From the NCBI GenBank assembly GCA_902489135.1, contig CABTYW010000007.1, forward strand, positions 1 to 46,119: a DNA stretch of 46,119 bases. The letters run 5' to 3'. This document shows positions 7,854-16,009 of this stretch, piece after piece. The translations under genes were made by a program, and so were the position numbers. Within the stretch, counting starts at the first letter, position 1; the number at the start of each line of letters is the position of its first letter. A model generated the notes under the pieces. That model was given only the letters and a program-made list of their open reading frames with translations. It was not told the origin of the DNA and did not search any database. The stretch comes from an uncultured Synergistaceae bacterium (lineage in GTDB: Bacteria > Synergistota > Synergistia > Synergistales > Dethiosulfovibrionaceae).

Positions 7854-8721
7854 GGCGCGGTCTCCTTTCGGTGACGGGATTCCAGCCCCACATCAGCTTT
7901 TCGTGCAGCAGGTCATAATACTGAAACTGCGGAAGGGCAATGACGTTGATAAATCGCTCTTTCGAGTAGGTCACTTCGATAAAATCATGAGATGACATGG
8001 GAATAACTTCGTCGCCGTCTACGGTGATGAACAGTTCCGAGCCGTCTGCGGGACGGCAGATCAGCCGATCGGAAGGCGCCAGCAAGGTGGGGCGGGCGTA
8101 GAGAGTGTGCGCGCAGATGGGGACAAGGAGCATACAGTCCAGCGTCGGCGGAACGATGGGGCCGCCTGCGGAAAGAGCATAAGCCGTGGACCCCGTGGGC
8201 GTCGAAATAATCAGGCCGTCGGCGCGGTATTGGCACATAGGCTTGTGGTTGACGCTCACGTCGATGGACACCAAGCGCGCCGGAATGCCTTTGCTCAGCA
8301 CGAAGTCATTGAGGGCGAAGATGCGGCGCGTTCCCTGCGCCGACTTGAGCGAAGCGTCGAGAAAATAGCGGCGTGTCAGGTCAAAATCGCCCTCCTCGAT
8401 CTGGAGGATTTCCTGTCTGATGTGCTGAGGGTCGCCGTTGGCGAGAAAACCCAAGTGTCCGATGCAGATGCCGAACAAACTGATGGACGTATCACGAACC
8501 CGATGGGCGGCCTTCAAAAAAGTGCCGTCGCCGCCGATGACCAGTGCCGTCTGAACTTCCCGACGCCAGCGTTCGAAGGGGAGCTCGGGGCGACGGAGAA
8601 CTCGGGCTTCATCGCCAAGCAGCAGAAAGGGGTTGTTCCGAACTTCGCCCCAGACGCAAAGCTCCTGCGCCAGCTGCACCGCTTCCGGTTTTGAAAGGTT
8701 TACGATCAGTCCGAATTTCAT
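7843..8721 (-). CDS. nadK: NAD kinase
   Basis: A 292-residue ATP/polyphosphate-NAD kinase, which phosphorylates NAD to NADP in the cytoplasm. The GGDGT signature (63-67), the NAD-contacting ALND (136-139) and TPTGSTAYALSAGGPIV (from 174) are intact, and the tail has the usual TVDGDE loop. The ATG at 8721 follows GAAGGGAGGG; an in-frame upstream extension lacks support. Neighbours tlyA and recN give the order tlyA-nadK-recN that recurs in many bacteria. Confidence 0.96.
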   Translation of the reverse strand: MKFGLIVNLSKPEAVQLAQELCVWGEVRNNPFLLLGDEARVLRRPELPFERWRREVQTALVIGGDGTFLKAAHRVRDTSISLFGICIGHLGFLANGDPQHIRQEILQIEEGDFDLTRRYFLDASLKSAQGTRRIFALNDFVLSKGIPARLVSIDVSVNHKPMCQYRADGLIISTPTGSTAYALSAGGPIVPPTLDCMLLVPICAHTLYARPTLLAPSDRLICRPADGSELFITVDGDEVIPMSSHDFIEVTYSKERFINVIALPQFQYYDLLHEKLMWGWNPVTERRPRHAQ

Positions 8722-8775
8722 GGTCTTGCCCTCCCTTCGGACCTTTGACGGCACATTCCCGCCGGTCTGGAGAAA

Positions 8776-9639
8776 TTATAGCAGATTTCGCCGATGCCGT
8801 AACCGATCGCCGGCCTCAACGCTCTCAAAGGCTTCATGGGCGGCGCGCACCACTTCGTCGAGGTCAGGCGCTCCGGGCGGAACGTTTTTTCGAAGATGGA
8901 AGAGATACTCCATATTCCCCTTTGTCCCTCTGATGGACGACCATGAAGCGTCCTGCAGGCACCACGGCGTCTCTGCGGCGATAAAATCTCTCAGGTCTTT
9001 CAATACGGCCCTGTGAACTTCAGGAGAACGGACCATGCCGCCTTCCTCCACGTCGCAGGGGGGTGCCTCAAACTGCGGCTTCACCAGCACCACCGCCTCG
9101 CCGTCTTCAGCCGTCACGTCAGCCATGGGGTTCAAAAGCAGGCGCAGCGAAATAAAAGAGGCGTCGGTACAGGCGAAATCGGGAACGGGCGAGAACATTT
9201 CAGGCGTCATGAACCTCGCGTTCTGCCGTTCCATCACCACGACGCGGTCGTCGCGGCGCAGCGACCAGTCAAGAAGGCCGTAGCCCACGTCCAGCGCATA
9301 GACGCGCGCCGCGTTGCAACGAAGCAGAACCTGCGTAAAACCGCCCGTGGAAGAGCCCACGTCGAGGCAAACTCGGCCCCTGAGGTTCAGATGGAAACGT
9401 TCAACCGCCGTCAGCAGCTTGTGAGCTCCGCGGCTCACCCAGCCGTCTTTGCCCTTTTTGAGCCGAACAGGCGCGTCGTCGAAAACCGGCTGCCCCGCGC
9501 TTTTTGCGGGTTCGCCGGCCACAAGCACTTCTCCGGCCATGACCAAAGCGCCGGCCAGTTGAAGGTTTTTCGCAAGTCCCCGATCGACGAGAAGCCGATC
9601 AAGCCGTGATTTCGTCTTTTTCGCGCTCATAGAGTTCAA
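8776..9639 (-). CDS. tlyA: TlyA-family rRNA 2'-O-methyltransferase
   Basis: A 287-residue protein with an N-terminal S4 RNA-binding domain (SRLDRLLVDRGLA onward, about 11-65) and a C-terminal FtsJ-type Rossmann methyltransferase. The SAM motif is CLDVGSSTGGFT (91-102), with the catalytic-type lysine in RGAHKLL (74) and VLVKPQFE further on. Characterised TlyA proteins methylate 16S and/or 23S rRNA. Two starts are possible: a TTG at 9639 with GAAGGGAT about five bases upstream, or an ATG at 9630 with that site too far away. I prefer TTG because of the ribosome site. The gene overlaps the end of dxs by about 40 bases. Confidence 0.9.
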   Translation of the reverse strand: MNSMSAKKTKSRLDRLLVDRGLAKNLQLAGALVMAGEVLVAGEPAKSAGQPVFDDAPVRLKKGKDGWVSRGAHKLLTAVERFHLNLRGRVCLDVGSSTGGFTQVLLRCNAARVYALDVGYGLLDWSLRRDDRVVVMERQNARFMTPEMFSPVPDFACTDASFISLRLLLNPMADVTAEDGEAVVLVKPQFEAPPCDVEEGGMVRSPEVHRAVLKDLRDFIAAETPWCLQDASWSSIRGTKGNMEYLFHLRKNVPPGAPDLDEVVRAAHEAFESVEAGDRLRHRRNLL

Positions 9640-11452
9640 GGATCCCTTCGGGAGTCAATCCATATCGGCTTCGCTGTTGCTCCGGCGTGCCCTGGCGGAC
9701 AAACTCCGAAGGCAGAGCAAGGCTGCGAACGGCACAGGAAGCGCGCCACTGAGCAGCCATGGAGGCCAGATGCTCGCCCAGGCCGCCGCGTCGATAGGCC
9801 TCTTCTACGGTGACGATAAAACGCTTTTTTTCGATGAACGTTCTCAATTCATCGGGCAAGGGGCTGACTCGATTGACAAAAAACAGCGAGGGCACTTCCA
9901 CGCCTCGTTCCCCGGCGAGCGAAGCCGCGGCAAGAGCCATGGCACAGGCCGAGCCCGTGCCTACGATGCCCCAGTCCGAAGGGGCATGGAGGACTGAAAA
10001 TGTGTCGCATTCCACGGCATTTCCGGCCGCAAGCAGACGTTCAGGCGCAACGCCTCGGGCATAACGAATCAGGACAGGCGTCGGGGCTTGCCGGGCATGA
10101 TCGAAAGCCCGTTTCAGCGCCCCGAGGTCGTAGGGCGACCAGACCTGCAAATTGGGCACCGCAGCGGCCCAATTCATGTCCAAAAGCCCCTGATGGGTTT
10201 CTCCGTCCTCGCCCACCAGACCGGCACGATCGACGGCGACGATCACAGGCAGATTTTGCAGTGCCACGTCATGCACAAGCTGATCGACGGCGCGCTGAAG
10301 AAAAGTGGAATAAATGCAGGCCACAGGATGCAAGCCGCCTGCCGCCAGCGCCGCGGCCAAAGTCATCATGTGCTCTTCGGCGATGCCTACGTCAAAAAAG
10401 CGCCGGGGAAAACGCTGACGAACGCGCGTCAGACACGAACCTTCAGTCATGGCGGGCGTCAAAACGACGCAGCGCGGATCCCGTTCGGCAAGATTTTCAA
10501 TGCAGTCGGCGGCGGCACGGCTCCAGGTGCAGCCGTCCGCTTTTTTTGCAGTGGCGCTGGACAGTCCGTGGTACTTGACGGGATTTTCCTCAGCGAGTTT
10601 GTAGCCCTTTCCTTTTTTCGTGATGACGTGAATCAGCAAGGGCCCGTCGTACCGCTTGGCTAGGGTGAAAACCCGCTCCAGTCGGCTTTCGTCGTGCCCG
10701 TCAAAGGGCCCCCAATAGGTCAGCCCCATGTCGTTGAACAAATTGCCGCCGCCCAGCAGGTTTTTGACGTTGTTTTTGGCGCGCTCCAGCGCATCGTACA
10801 CACGGTTTGTTTTGAAAAAACTGCGGCAGAAGCGCTTGACGGCGCTCTTCGTTCCGCGGTACAGTGCCGATGTGGACAGCCGTGCGAGATGCATGGCCAT
10901 GCCCCCCACTCGAGGACTGATGGACATGGCGTTGTCGTTGAGAATGAAAATAACGGGAGTGTGCAGCGCGCCGACGTGGTTCAGGGCTTCAAAGGCCTCT
11001 CCGTTGATCAGCGCTCCGTCGCCGATGACCGCCGCAACGTGACGCCGTTCCTTCAACAGGTCGCGGGCGATGGCATACCCTACGGCCGCCGAAAGCGACG
11101 TGCTGCTGTGTCCCGTACCGAAGTGGTCGCAGGGACTTTCATTGATCTTGGGGAAGCCGCTGATGCCACCGTCGCGGCGCAGCGTGTGGAACCTTGCGTT
11201 CCTGCCCGTCAAAATTTTCCAGGCGTACGTCTGATGGCCCACGTCGAAGATCACGCGGTCCTTCAAAGGATCGAAAACGCGAAGAAGCGCCACGGTAAGC
11301 TCCACCGTTCCCAGAGAGGACGCCAGATGCCCGCCGTTTTTCAGCGTCACATCTATGATGCGCCGGCGAACCTCGGAGATCAGCCCGGGGAGCTGTGCCT
11401 CCGAAAGAGCTCTCACGTCCGCCGGCGAAGAGATGCCGTCAAGGATGGACAT
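9599..11452 (-). CDS. dxs: 1-deoxy-D-xylulose-5-phosphate synthase
   Basis: A 617-residue transketolase-like enzyme that condenses pyruvate and glyceraldehyde 3-phosphate, the entry step of the MEP isoprenoid pathway. Thiamine diphosphate contacts are visible as GGHLASSLG (His42), VGHQTY (71-76), the GDGALING motif (144-151) and NDN (172-174). The second half holds DVGIAEEHMMTLAAALA and the VAVDRAGLVGEDGETHQG stretch. Length is typical. It starts two bases after the ispA stop, so the two are translationally linked. Its product eventually feeds IspA upstream in the operon. Confidence 0.96.
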   Translation of the reverse strand: MSILDGISSPADVRALSEAQLPGLISEVRRRIIDVTLKNGGHLASSLGTVELTVALLRVFDPLKDRVIFDVGHQTYAWKILTGRNARFHTLRRDGGISGFPKINESPCDHFGTGHSSTSLSAAVGYAIARDLLKERRHVAAVIGDGALINGEAFEALNHVGALHTPVIFILNDNAMSISPRVGGMAMHLARLSTSALYRGTKSAVKRFCRSFFKTNRVYDALERAKNNVKNLLGGGNLFNDMGLTYWGPFDGHDESRLERVFTLAKRYDGPLLIHVITKKGKGYKLAEENPVKYHGLSSATAKKADGCTWSRAAADCIENLAERDPRCVVLTPAMTEGSCLTRVRQRFPRRFFDVGIAEEHMMTLAAALAAGGLHPVACIYSTFLQRAVDQLVHDVALQNLPVIVAVDRAGLVGEDGETHQGLLDMNWAAAVPNLQVWSPYDLGALKRAFDHARQAPTPVLIRYARGVAPERLLAAGNAVECDTFSVLHAPSDWGIVGTGSACAMALAAASLAGERGVEVPSLFFVNRVSPLPDELRTFIEKKRFIVTVEEAYRRGGLGEHLASMAAQWRASCAVRSLALPSEFVRQGTPEQQRSRYGLTPEGILELYEREKDEITA

Positions 11453-11453
11453 C

Positions 11454-12347
11454 TCAGTTCGACCTGTTTTCCAGCTCCAGCGCCAGTGAGCGCAGGAATT
11501 CCGCTTTTTCGCCGAAACGTTCCAGGTGCGCGCAGGCCTCCAGCGTCAGGCTCTCGAGCATGGCCCGGGCGCCTTCCAGCCCGTAGGCGCTCACAAAGGT
11601 TCTCTTGTGCTGGCTTCGATCTTTTCCAAGCGTTTTGCCCATTTTTTCCTGAGTGCCGATGCAGTCCAGAATGTCATCGGAAATCTGAAAAGCCAGGCCC
11701 GCTTTTTCGCCGTAACTCATGACGCTGCTGAGGTCTTCATCGCCGGCGCCGGCAAGCAAAGCGCCGGATCCGACGGCTGCGCGAATGAGCACCATGGTCT
11801 TCATGGAAGCGATGTGTTTGACGAAATCCCTGTCGTGGCTTTGACTTTGAAGGTCGGTGTCCAGGACCTGACCTCCGCAGATGCCCGCAGGGCCAAGGGC
11901 GCGGGCAAACAGGGCCAGCGCGCGCTCCGTCCTTTTCCATTCAAAACCGGCATCGGACAGCCCCGAAAGGGCGACGTCGAATGCATACAGGAAAAGCGAG
12001 TCCCCTGCCAGCAGAGCCAGCGTCTCGCCGAAGACCTTGTGGTTCGTGGGCTTTCCGCGGCGCAGGCTGTCGTTGTCCATGCAGGGTAGGTCGTCGTGAA
12101 TGAGCGACGCCGTATGCACCATCTCCAAGGCCAGCGCCAGGGGAAAAACCGCTTCCCCCGCCGTGCCGAACAGTTCGGCGCCGGCCATGCACAGCACCGG
12201 ACGAAGGCGCTTGCCGCCGGCCTCAAGGGAGTAGTTCATGGCCTCGCGCAGACGCGGCGGAATTGAGGCATCCTGCGCCGCGCAGAACTTCTGCAGAGAC
12301 GTCTCGAAAAGCTGTGCGCGCTTTTTCAGATTGTCATCAAAATTCAT
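11454..12347 (-). CDS. ispA: Farnesyl/geranyl diphosphate synthase (polyprenyl synthetase family)
   Basis: A 297-residue short-chain trans-prenyltransferase. Both aspartate-rich motifs are present: first HDDLPCMDND (DDLPCMD at 85-91), second QISDDILD (DDILD at 224-228). LEAGGKRLRP (41-50) binds isopentenyl diphosphate. It would make geranyl or farnesyl diphosphate for UppS and quinones. The ATG at 12347 has GAGGGGCG upstream and overlaps the end of xseB by 11 bases. A 25-residue upstream extension lies inside xseB and is unlikely. Confidence 0.94.
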   Translation of the reverse strand: MNFDDNLKKRAQLFETSLQKFCAAQDASIPPRLREAMNYSLEAGGKRLRPVLCMAGAELFGTAGEAVFPLALALEMVHTASLIHDDLPCMDNDSLRRGKPTNHKVFGETLALLAGDSLFLYAFDVALSGLSDAGFEWKRTERALALFARALGPAGICGGQVLDTDLQSQSHDRDFVKHIASMKTMVLIRAAVGSGALLAGAGDEDLSSVMSYGEKAGLAFQISDDILDCIGTQEKMGKTLGKDRSQHKRTFVSAYGLEGARAMLESLTLEACAHLERFGEKAEFLRSLALELENRSN

Positions 12348-12585
12348 CGGCTTTCGCCCCTCGCTCTTGAACCCCGTCCGCTTCGGCGCCGTCGAAATCG
12401 CTGAGCGTGCCGTCTTCGTCAAGTCTGCTGATTTTGCCTTCGGCTTGAGTCAGATAGTCACGGCACTCTCGGATCAGCTTTTGTCCTTGTTCGTAAAGGG
12501 CCAAAGTTTTCTCGAGGGGCATGGCGCCGGATTCCATGTCTTTGAGAATTTTTTCGAGCTGTTCGATTTTTTCAGAATAATTCAT
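12337..12585 (-). CDS. xseB: Exodeoxyribonuclease VII small subunit
   Basis: An 82-residue helical protein with the XseB pattern: MNYSEKIEQLEKILKDMESG, then PLEKTLALYEQGQKLIRECRDYLTQAEGKI. XseB coats the large subunit XseA to form single-strand exonuclease VII. The ATG at 12585 has GAGGTCG upstream; another ATG at 12618 would add 11 residues without a ribosome site. The acidic tail after about residue 60 is longer than the core domain. It heads the operon, whereas xseA often sits just before it. Here the upstream neighbour is the divergent rpmB, so xseA must be elsewhere. Confidence 0.9.
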   Translation of the reverse strand: MNYSEKIEQLEKILKDMESGAMPLEKTLALYEQGQKLIRECRDYLTQAEGKISRLDEDGTLSDFDGAEADGVQERGAKADEF

Positions 12586-12663
12586 TTTTTCAACGACCTC
12601 TGTCTGAAGATCTTTCATAGAAAAATTTTCTTCACAAAAAAATACAAAATCCAGCAAAAAAAT

Positions 12664-12693
12664 TTGCTTTCCGCACGGAAGTTGTGTTAGAAT
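12664..12693 (+). promoter_or_regulatory. Sigma-70 promoter of rpmB
   Basis: TTGCTT (12664-12669) and TAGAAT (12688-12693) lie 18 bases apart, about 45 bases before the rpmB start. The spacer contains an imperfect inverted repeat CTTTCCG-CA-CGGAAG (12668-12682). The surrounding AT-rich DNA must also house the divergent xseB operon promoter, which I could not fix. Confidence 0.65.
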
Positions 12694-12736
12694 TCACTGG
12701 TTAACATAGAACTTTTCGCAAAGGAGGCTGCTTTAT

Positions 12737-12931
12737 ATGTCCCAGGTATGTGATTGCTGTGGCCGCGGTCCAGCGACCGGCAACATGCTGAGCCATTCTC
12801 ACCGCAAAACCCGTAGACGCTGGATGCTCAATCTCTTTTCCGTCCGCGTTGACCTTGGGTGCGGTGAATCAAAAAGAATGCGCATCTGCTCACGCTGTCT
12901 TCGTTCCGGCAAAGTCAGAAGAGCGGTCTGA
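12737..12931 (+). CDS. rpmB: 50S ribosomal protein L28, zinc-binding type
   Basis: A 64-residue L28 with SHSHRKTRRRW (19-29) near the middle and a basic C-terminus. It keeps two CxxC pairs, Cys5/Cys8 in CDCCG and Cys51/Cys54 in ICSRCL. This marks the zinc-binding paralog form, which in some bacteria is replaced by a zinc-free copy under zinc shortage. AAAGGAGG precedes the ATG. It is a single-gene transcription unit with its own promoter and terminator. Confidence 0.95.
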   Translation: MSQVCDCCGRGPATGNMLSHSHRKTRRRWMLNLFSVRVDLGCGESKRMRICSRCLRSGKVRRAV

Positions 12932-13003
12932 CACATCAGGACGCACTGCTTCCCTCGCTTCGCTTCTCATCGAAACGGAACAACGACCTCCCGGTCAGAT
13001 CAG

Positions 13004-13029
13004 GAGACCCCTTCGGGGGTCTCTTTTTT
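13004..13029 (+). terminator. Rho-independent terminator of rpmB
   Basis: GAGACCCC (13004-13011) and GGGGTCTC (13016-13023) form a perfect 8-bp stem with a stable TTCG loop, followed by six Ts (13024-13029). Confidence 0.95.
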
Positions 13030-13056
13030 GTTGCTTTTCCAGCGCGCGAAAACGTG

Positions 13057-13115
13057 AAAAAAACGCGCGCCGTCTCATTCACTGGGTGCAAAAAACAGGT
13101 ACGCAGAGACGGCGC
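13057..13115 (-). terminator. Terminator of ftsK operon, within interleaved inverted repeats
   Basis: On the minus strand GCGCCGTCTC (13115-13106) and GAGACGGCGC (13076-13067) form a perfect 10-bp stem followed by GCG and seven Ts (13063-13057). The loop is long, 29 bases. A second, interleaved inverted repeat (13084-13095 with 13122-13133) competes for or knots with this stem. The terminator call fits its place about 100 bases after the ftsK stop codon. Confidence 0.7.
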
Positions 13116-13216
13116 TTTCCGTTTTTCGCACCCTTTCATAAATTTATTCTCCCGCCGCAAAAGCCAGAGGAGATGGCCGCCGCGATCATCTCCGTCCGAT
13201 CTCCCCCGTGGCCTTT

Positions 13217-16009
13217 TCAGCGTCCTTCGCGATGCTGTTCGAGGATCTCCAAAGCTTCCCCTTCGTCGACGAAAATCTCGCGGGGCTTGGCGCCGTTCTG
13301 CGGGCCTACAATCCCCATGGATTCCATGGTGTCGATCATACGTGCGGCGCGGGTGAAACCAATGCGCATCTGCCGCTGAAGTCCGCTGGATGAAGCCACG
13401 CCCGTGTTCAGGACGATTTTTATGGCCTCTTCAAGGCGGCTGTCCTCGAGGAAAGCGTTGGAGTCCGAACCGCCCTTGTCGTCGCCCTGATCTTCCAGGT
13501 CAACGTACTCGGGATCGCCGAAGGTATTCCTGAGGTATTCCACCACTTTGACGTTGGTCTGCTCGTCCATAAAGGGCGACTGGATACGCCGGGGATGGGG
13601 ATGCCGCGTGCTCACGAAGAGCATATCGCCCTTGCCCAGCAGGTTTTGAGCACCCGTAACGTCAAGGATGGTTCGCGAATCGGCCACCGAGGGCAGCGAG
13701 AAAGAGATGCGCGCAGGAATGTTGGCCTTGATGGTTCCCGTCAGAACGTTGACTGACGGCCGCTGCGTGGCCAGCATGAGATGTATTCCGACGGCACGCG
13801 CCATTTGAGCAAGGCGCATGATGTACTCCTCCACTTCTTTCTGTGCGGTCATCATGAGATCGGCCAACTCGTCCACGATGATCACAATGTGGGGCATGCG
13901 GTCTTTCGGCAGCACTTTCTCATTGTAGGAGGCGATGCTGCGCGCCTTGATCTGCGAGCAGGCGTCATAGCGGCGTTCCATTTCTCTCACGGCCCAGGCC
14001 AGTGCATGGACGGCGCCGTTTGACGTCACGACGGGTTTGGCAAGAATGTGGGGCAGCGACTCGTAAATCCCCATTTCCACGCGTTTGGGATCCACCATGA
14101 TGAAACGCAGCTGAGCGGGCGTGTTGTGATAGCACAGCGCCACGATGCAGTTATTGATGAAAATGCTCTTTCCCGATCCCGTGGTTCCGGCAATGAGAAG
14201 GTGAGGCAGTTCCTCGAGGCCGGTGATGAGAATTCGGCCGTCCACCGTCTGTCCCAGCGGCAGCGGCAGAGAGAGCTTGGTGCTTTGAAAAACGCCGCTC
14301 TCGAGAATTTGACGCAGCGGCACGGCTCTGCGGTGCGTGTTGGGCAGTTCGATGCCGATATAGGACGTTCCGGGAATGGGAGCCTCGACGCGGATGGACG
14401 GAACGCCCAGGGCCACGGCAATATCGTTGCCCAGCGCCGAGACTTTGCTGACTTTGATGCCCGCAGCCAGCTGAATTTGATACTGGACGACGGTGGGACC
14501 GATGACGGTGTGTTTCAGCTCGGCGGTGACGTCGAAATTCTTGAGCGTCCGAATGACTTCCTGGCCGTTTTCCAAGGCTTGACGGTCGTCGATGACTTCC
14601 TGAATGTCCCGGTGAGGGCCCAGCAGGTCAAGAGGCGGGGGAAAACTGCCTTTGGGGATTTCACGCCCGCCTACGTACTCCCGTTCCTCCGTTCCTCTCA
14701 GCGCGCCCGTGGGGTCGATCTCCACCTGTGCGCCTTTCGAAACGGATGAAACGCTTTCAAGGGGAGGTCGGTCATGGGAAAGAGCGTGCTCCTTGCGGGG
14801 AGCAATCTCAGCGTCTCCCCCTTCGGGAAGCGGCAAAAGGCAGGGCTCGCCGTCCCCGCCGACCCCCTCGCCCGCGCTCTTGAGCGCCGCCTTTGAGCTT
14901 TCCGATGCCAAAAGGTCTTCATCGGACGGGGCACCATCGTTTCCGCGGGGGACAGGCTCATCGCTGTCGGGAGCGCTTCGGCGGGCAAAAGCCGGCTGAA
15001 AAATTTCCGTCGAAGGGTAATCTTCATTTTGCGAAGCGTACTCTTCGTCGGCCAGTGACTTCTCACCGGCACGGTCGCCTTCGGTGTCATCTTCCTGAAC
15101 GTCGGAGTCGTCATCGTCAGGAATTGCTTCATCGTTTTCCGAGGAAGCGCCGCGACCGAAAAGGGCACGCAGCGCGCCTGCCAATGACATCAGAATGGAA
15201 GGGCCCTTGCCGCCGCGTTCTTGCGGAAGGTCCTCCCCACGGGGAATTTCCATGTCTTCGCGGTCGCTGCCGGCAAAGTCGGCAACGGTTTCATCGCCGC
15301 CTTCAACGTTCTGTGAAGGAAAATCCACCGCCGTAACATCCTCCGACCTGGCGGACTCGCTTTCAGGCACGGCCTCAGAAAAGTCTTGCGGCATCGTTTC
15401 AGCGTTTTCAGCGGCTTCGTGGCGTCGGAAGGAAGGAAGATGGAGCTTCCCGAAAACTTCCCTGAGGCGGTCAACGCGCTCTGAGCTCAGATAACCGTAG
15501 TTGAAAGACGCCAGAACCACAAGGCACAGTCCCACGAGAACGGTGCCCACGGCGCCCACCATGCGCGGCAGAATTTTTGCCGCCGCCGCGCCCAGGAGCC
15601 CCGGACTGAGCAGGCCGATTTCGCTGTGAAGCCACGCATTTTTCAGCAGTCCCATCATGAGGCTCAGAGCCCCGTAGAGACTGAGCGTACCCAGCCATTG
15701 ACTGAAGACCGACGAAACCGGACGCCCCAGCAGCGAGCAAAACAGTCCGTAAAAAAAGTGCAGCAGAATGATGATCACGCCGCCACCGGCATAAAAAAGG
15801 ATGCGGCTGGCTATGTCCTTGCCGAGAACTCCCACGCCGATGGCAAAAAGCGATGCCGTCACGTAAAGCAGCAGAGCCGCCAACAGAATTTGACACAGGC
15901 GAAACAGCGCCCGAAATTCAAAGTCTCGGCGAGGCTGCCGCTCAGTGCAGCTACTGCGCCGTGATACCTGACGGCGTTTTTTGAGTTGAGATCTGTTTTT
16001 TGAACTCAT
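13217..16009 (-). CDS. ftsK: DNA translocase FtsK/SpoIIIE family
   Basis: A 930-residue protein in three parts. Residues about 35-175 are hydrophobic membrane segments. About 200-460 is a long, very acidic, low-complexity linker. The rest is the RecA-like motor, with Walker A GTTGSGKS (608-615), Walker B IVIIVDELADLMM, the ATQRPSVNVLTGTIKANIP motif and a C-terminal winged-helix gamma domain (about 860-930) that would read KOPS-type sequences. FtsK anchors at the septum and pumps chromosome ends apart before XerCD recombination. It is the last gene of its operon; its ATG overlaps the tldD stop (ATGA). The motor is canonical; the linker is the variable part of the family. Confidence 0.95.
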   Translation of the reverse strand: MSSKNRSQLKKRRQVSRRSSCTERQPRRDFEFRALFRLCQILLAALLLYVTASLFAIGVGVLGKDIASRILFYAGGGVIIILLHFFYGLFCSLLGRPVSSVFSQWLGTLSLYGALSLMMGLLKNAWLHSEIGLLSPGLLGAAAAKILPRMVGAVGTVLVGLCLVVLASFNYGYLSSERVDRLREVFGKLHLPSFRRHEAAENAETMPQDFSEAVPESESARSEDVTAVDFPSQNVEGGDETVADFAGSDREDMEIPRGEDLPQERGGKGPSILMSLAGALRALFGRGASSENDEAIPDDDDSDVQEDDTEGDRAGEKSLADEEYASQNEDYPSTEIFQPAFARRSAPDSDEPVPRGNDGAPSDEDLLASESSKAALKSAGEGVGGDGEPCLLPLPEGGDAEIAPRKEHALSHDRPPLESVSSVSKGAQVEIDPTGALRGTEEREYVGGREIPKGSFPPPLDLLGPHRDIQEVIDDRQALENGQEVIRTLKNFDVTAELKHTVIGPTVVQYQIQLAAGIKVSKVSALGNDIAVALGVPSIRVEAPIPGTSYIGIELPNTHRRAVPLRQILESGVFQSTKLSLPLPLGQTVDGRILITGLEELPHLLIAGTTGSGKSIFINNCIVALCYHNTPAQLRFIMVDPKRVEMGIYESLPHILAKPVVTSNGAVHALAWAVREMERRYDACSQIKARSIASYNEKVLPKDRMPHIVIIVDELADLMMTAQKEVEEYIMRLAQMARAVGIHLMLATQRPSVNVLTGTIKANIPARISFSLPSVADSRTILDVTGAQNLLGKGDMLFVSTRHPHPRRIQSPFMDEQTNVKVVEYLRNTFGDPEYVDLEDQGDDKGGSDSNAFLEDSRLEEAIKIVLNTGVASSSGLQRQMRIGFTRAARMIDTMESMGIVGPQNGAKPREIFVDEGEALEILEQHREGR

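Noticed and set aside
12348..12422. Upstream extension of ispA (also 3496-3537 for kbl and 17362-17574 for tldD)
   Set aside because: Each extension lies inside or across the preceding gene or lacks a ribosome site, whereas the chosen downstream starts have one or share a stop/start overlap.
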